From Larix sibirica (lineage: Eukaryota; Streptophyta; Pinopsida; Pinales; Pinaceae): DNA of 12,015 nucleotides. Numbering within the stretch: position 1 is the stretch's first letter; each line of letters begins with the position of its first letter. Below the pieces are notes generated by a model, which saw nothing but the letters and a program-made list of their open reading frames with translations, made no database searches and was not told the DNA's origin. Shown here one piece after another: positions 8,956 to 12,015 of this stretch. The position numbers and the translations under genes were made by a program. The stretch covers positions 26,579 through 38,593 of the forward strand of contig NWUY0300025308.1 in NCBI GenBank assembly GCA_004151065.3, written 5' to 3'.

Positions 8956-9360
8956 AACATTGTGTAGTGCAAGATGAAACTAAAACTCCAAAGGAATTAG
9001 AGGTGACTGAGAACTACCCGTAAGAAGGTGAGGCTTTGTTAGTAAGGAAAGCAGTTGTGGGAATTAATGAATCAATCCAAAGGACGAGCTTGTTTAGTAC
9101 AATATGCAAGGCTAAAGATAAATGCTGCAAGTTAATAATAGATAGTGGTAGTACTGATAATTTGGTTTCTATAGAAATGGTGCACAAACTAAAATTGAAG
9201 AGAACAGTACATCCAGAACCATACAGAGTTGCATGGTTGTGGAAGGGTCATCAATATCTAGTAAATGAATGGTAGGTAGAGTTTCAATTTGGGATTATCA
9301 GGATAAGGTAAGATGTGACATTATAGAAAAGGATGCTTATCATGTTTCATTAGGTAGGCT
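8956..9360 (+). pseudogene. Protease (copy 3), truncated at a chimeric junction
   Basis: Relative to copy 1 a 19-bp segment after AACATTGTG is deleted (near 8965), shifting the frame. A TAA occurs at 9021 and the next open part runs to TAG at 9273. The retropepsin active site LIIDSGST is intact (DSGST 9141-9155). After 9275 homology continues with small deletions to the second protease motif, here HVSLGRL (from 9341). It then stops at about 9360, where sequence of another element begins. The downstream part of the protease, the hydrophobic tail, the polypurine tract and the 3' LTR of this copy are missing. Confidence 0.83.
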
Positions 9361-10131
9361 GTTGTGTGATATTTTCCCATGGGCGTTTGCCATGTCCTAC
9401 TAGGGAGGCCTTGTCAATACGACAAAAGTGTGAGCTATGATGGCAGAAATAACACCTATACTTTTGAGAAATATGGGAAAAAGCACACCCTCATACCCTT
9501 GAAGGAAGAACAAGCTGAAGAATGGACTAGTCCAAAGGAGTTTCTGATTAGTGGAAAATAATTCTTAAACCATATCCAAGAAGAAGAGGTAAGCTTCACT
9601 TTGATTGGAAAACCTAGGTTTACTTTAACCAATAAAAAGTTAGATGATTTTCCAATTGAAGTTCAGAAATTGTTGGATGAATATGTTGATATTGTAGTAG
9701 ATGATTTACCAAATGAATTGCCACCCATACGAAGCATAAGCCATGACATAGATCTGATTCCTGGAGCAATCCTACCAAACAAAGCAGCCTACAGAATGAT
9801 CCCAACCGAGAATGAAGAAATCAGAAAGCATGTACAACAGTTGTTGGATAAAGGACTGGTTAAAGAGAGCTTGAGCCCATGTGTTGTACCTACAGTGTTG
9901 ACCCCAAAGAAAGGTGGAGAGTAGAGAATCTGTATTGACTCCAAATCCATAAACATGATTAGCATTAGTTATAGATTTCCTTTACCACACATTGATGATT
10001 TGATATACTATTTAAGTGGTGCTCAATATTTTTCAAAAATTGATTTAAATAGTGGATATGATCATATTAGAATAAGGGAAGGAGATGAATGGAAAACAAC
10101 ATTTAAAACCAATGATGGGTTGTATGAGTGG
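9361..10131 (+). pseudogene. pol: Chromovirus pol fragment: protease end and N-terminal reverse transcriptase
   Basis: A different, pol-bearing Ty3/gypsy element. It begins inside the protease (CDIF, then in another frame MGVCHVLLGRPCQYDK from 9379), so the protease active site is absent. The rest is in one frame with two stops: TAA 9559 and TAG 9922, the latter replacing the Trp of the usual KKGGEWR motif. Reverse transcriptase features are PNELPPIRSISHDIDLIPG, a YRM motif, [28 protein letters not shown], and motif [11 protein letters not shown] with its catalytic Asp at 10042. [10 protein letters not shown] and GLYEW follow. Homology ends at codon 10129-10131; the YxDD box, RNase H and integrase are not found. 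The motifs fit chromoviruses near the Reina/CRM type. Confidence 0.9.
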
Positions 10132-10132
10132 N
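10132..10132. other. Ambiguous base N at the end of reverse transcriptase homology
   Basis: The only N in the window. It follows directly on the Trp of GLYEW, where chromoviruses normally continue LVMPFGL. The downstream sequence does not continue the domain, so the N may mark a forced join or unresolved gap. Confidence 0.85.
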
Positions 10133-10222
10133 TCACTGAGATTTATGCAATTGAAAAGAAAATTCAAACCTCTGCTAATTGCCTCTACAAGATTTGACGT
10201 TAAAGCATTCTCAACTCAAATT

Positions 10223-10288
10223 GAGATCCAAATTCTAGAAAGTGTTTCACCTTCTGAGATCCAAATTCTAGAAAGTGTTTCACCTTCT
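10223..10288 (+). repeat. Perfect 33-bp tandem duplication
   Basis: Two identical 33-bp copies (10223-10255 and 10256-10288) beginning GAGATCCAAATTCTAGAAAG and ending TTCACCTTCT. The period is a multiple of three, so an open frame reads EIQILESVSPS twice, but no gene is recognised around it. The exact identity beside decayed elements suggests a recent slippage event. Confidence 0.95.
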
Positions 10289-11326
10289 AACTTTTAATAG
10301 AGATTTTTAAAAATACACTGAACTCAGGCTACATTTAAACGTGCAGTGGAGATTCTGGGAGTTACTAAAGACTAAATTAAACTTGGGAGTGGAGATATTC
10401 TGGGTGCTAATGGACTCGGGTTAAATGAATATAAACTTTGAAATGATTGAACACCTATTTTCATTGGGCAGTTTGTTGCCCCAGATGTCAACTCACCACC
10501 TCATTTTTTGTAATTTTCATTTCAGCATGGATGAAAAACTCTGATATGCTTTATCTATTTTCAGATTTGTGCCCAACATTAAAAGATCAGCTGCAATACA
10601 ATCTTATCATGTCAAATGGCTGCCCCTTAACTCTGCTAGAAAATTAAAACCGACAGTTTGAAGTTGAACACAGTTTTATAAATAAACCAATTTTTAAGAA
10701 AGCCAACAATATACTTAACAATGCAAGTTGATAACCATTCATAACTGTAGAGGAGACAACCCTGTCCATTTCTCACATTTTCATTCCTTTGATCTGACAA
10801 TAAATGTATAATCTGATAAACATGTTCTCTCACACACTAGCATCCACAAAATAAAGTTGCCTAGCATAAGGACCAGCATTGACCATGCCCATATTGAACA
10901 TCAAACTCAGCTAAAAACATACCACTAGGGGCAGCTGCACTGTTCAAGATTATATATATGCCTCCCCAATGCCCGCGCAAATTCCTTTACAACAGAAGAA
11001 CTCAGGTTCAACACTAAATTTTATATTCAGTTGAGGGCACCTTGGTATCGATAATAAATTCAGATCCTGAATAAATTAAATGGTGAGGCTTATGCATATG
11101 AATTTATGAAATACCAACCGATAAAACTCACAACCTATATGACAAAAAACTACATGTTAGGAAAACCTTTTCCTATTCTTCTACATTCTGGATGTGAATC
11201 TCATTTCCACTTTTGTCACAGAAAAAACTTCCAAGCCTTTGAATCCGTTTACAGCCGTTTTATTAGGGCAATTTTGTTTTTGATAAATTCTCCTATTGGT
11301 ATGTATGTGGGTGGTTCCAGAGAAGC
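10289..11326. other. No gene recognised
   Basis: About 1 kb of AT-rich sequence with only short open frames on both strands, none with a recognisable motif. Near 10501-10570 there are two T-rich runs ending in TTTCAG, resembling plant intron 3' ends, but no exon context supports splicing. A TATATATATG run sits near 10951. An imperfect repeat pair is listed separately. Confidence 0.6.
10345..10416 (+). repeat. Imperfect 29-bp direct repeat pair
   Basis: AGTGGAGATTCTGGGAG... at 10345-10373 recurs as AGTGGAGATATTCTGGG... at 10388-10416, offset 43 bases, with a few substitutions and a compensating indel. It is probably an old local duplication. Confidence 0.55.
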
Positions 11327-11404
11327 ATTATAGTAACGAAGAGACATGTTGGATTCCTTAAAAATAGATTATAATTGTATTATATTATTATAGTAACGAA
11401 GAGA
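11327..11404 (+). repeat. 18-bp direct repeat spaced 60 bp
   Basis: ATTATAGTAACGAAGAGA occurs exactly at 11327-11344 and again at 11387-11404, with 42 AT-rich bases between. No third copy is seen. It could be the remnant of a 60-bp tandem duplication or the flanks of a small insertion. Confidence 0.9.
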
Positions 11405-12015
11405 AGGAAAGGAAGGTAAGTGACTATGACGAGGTTGAGATTTCAAAGGAGAAATATCATGGAAAGAAGGGGGGGAAGGAGAAATATCTTCTAGTTCTAA
11501 TGTAAAAGCACCTCCTATTAAGTAGTTTGAAGAATAGTAGTGGTGGATAGCTAAGTGGAGGAATGGATCTAGTTAATCAACCAAGTCTATAAGGTTTCAT
11601 TTTAGTGAACAACCACAGTAGTGGTATGGCTGGAGCGGTAGACAGTACAACAATGCACCTTCCTATGATAATAGTGATGCAAAGTAACATTGGTTCTTAT
11701 TTGAATCAATCTGGAGATCGAAGAGGATCATAGCTCCAAACGAAAAATTGGTAGGATTCCAGACATATTACAGGGGAGGGTTAACCATTATACTATGGTA
11801 CATAAGTTTATACAAACGGACACCCATGGTGCATCTAAGACCCTAAATGAGGTGAAAGCAGGATTTGTATCCTAGTTTCAGGAGTTGAACTCGGAGCAAT
11901 AGAGTTGCACCGAGATGAAAGGGATTAAGAAAATTATTGGCAAGAGTGCATGGGATATAATCAGTGCTTCCATAAATTGATCAACATGATATCTTACATA
12001 GCACAAGGAGTGGTT
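11405..12015. other. No gene recognised
   Basis: A purine-rich beginning (A/G run with seven consecutive G near 11469-11476) followed by mixed sequence. All frames are interrupted by stops at about the rate expected for this base composition, and no protein family is recognised on either strand. Confidence 0.55.

Larger units (their letters stand above)
129..9360 (+). mobile_element. Tandem array of a non-autonomous Ty3/gypsy gag-protease retrotransposon (LTR-I-LTR-I-LTR-I)
   Basis: Three copies of the same element lie head to tail and share LTRs. LTR ends at 1069, 4441 and 7819 give periods of 3372 and 3378 bp. Each complete internal region is about 2.3 kb, against roughly 4-5 kb in full chromoviruses. 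It encodes Gag, an aspartic protease and a hydrophobic tail, with no reverse transcriptase, RNase H or integrase. The absence recurs in both complete copies at the same position, so it belongs to the family and not to one deletion. Pol must have come from a relative. Shared-LTR tandem arrays are known to arise by unequal LTR recombination or template switching; which applies here is not visible. The left end is truncated and copy 3 breaks off at about 9360, so no target-site duplication can be checked. Confidence 0.9.

Noticed and set aside
129-9360. Tandem satellite array
   Set aside because: The period contains a full LTR, PBS, gag, protease and PPT order, so it is a retroelement array and not a satellite.
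10133-10200. Possible RNase H-region remnant (QLKRKF..FDVKAF) right after the N
   Set aside because: It is loosely similar to the stretch before RNase H in chromoviruses but too short and without a diagnostic motif.
10447-10647. Open frame of 66 codons as a host exon flanked by TTTCAG
   Set aside because: No family recognised, the splice-like sites lie inside the frame, and no partner exon is visible.
11487-11845. Decayed coding frame with Gln/Tyr-rich look around 11605-11690
   Set aside because: Six stops in the first 230 bases is about the chance rate for AT-rich sequence; no family matches.

Overview
The window looks like gene-poor plant nuclear DNA made mostly of decayed LTR retrotransposons. 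The evidence is AT-rich sequence, LTRs starting TGATGC and ending GCATCA, a primer-binding site complementary to plant initiator tRNA-Met (TGGTATCAGAGC), and chromovirus-type (Ty3/gypsy) Gag, protease and reverse transcriptase remnants. The diverged copies fit a large, slowly purged genome such as a gymnosperm's, but that is inference. I see no intact host gene, tRNA, rRNA or CRISPR array.

Layout: 1-128 is unrelated AT-rich sequence that may be the 3' end of another LTR. From 129 to about 9360 one retroelement family lies head to tail: LTR1 (129-1069), internal 1, LTR2 (3390-4441), internal 2, LTR3 (6772-7819), internal 3 (truncated). The period is about 3.37 kb (LTR ends at 1069, 4441 and 7819). 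Each complete internal region is only about 2.3 kb. It holds PBS, leader, gag with an RG-rich linker and zinc knuckle, an in-frame aspartic protease, then a tail with one hydrophobic, probably membrane-spanning segment, then a short 3' region and polypurine tract. There is no reverse transcriptase, RNase H or integrase between the LTRs, so this is a non-autonomous gag-protease element, similar in layout to the plant elements called TR-GAG. All three copies are broken by stops and frameshifts.

At about 9360, inside the protease of copy 3, the sequence switches to a second, pol-bearing chromovirus. It enters at the corresponding protease motif and runs through the linker into reverse transcriptase. 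That fragment stops at an ambiguous base (N, 10132), just after the GLYEW motif and before the catalytic YxDD box. The abrupt loss of homology at the N suggests an assembly junction.

From 10133 to 12015 I recognise no gene. This part holds a perfect 33-bp tandem duplication (10223-10288), an imperfect 29-bp repeat pair (10345-10416) and an 18-bp direct repeat spaced 60 bp apart (11327-11404).

The most interesting object is the tandem, pol-less Gag-protease-membrane-tail element. The copies here are decayed, and codon differences between two of them give no sign of selection since they separated.
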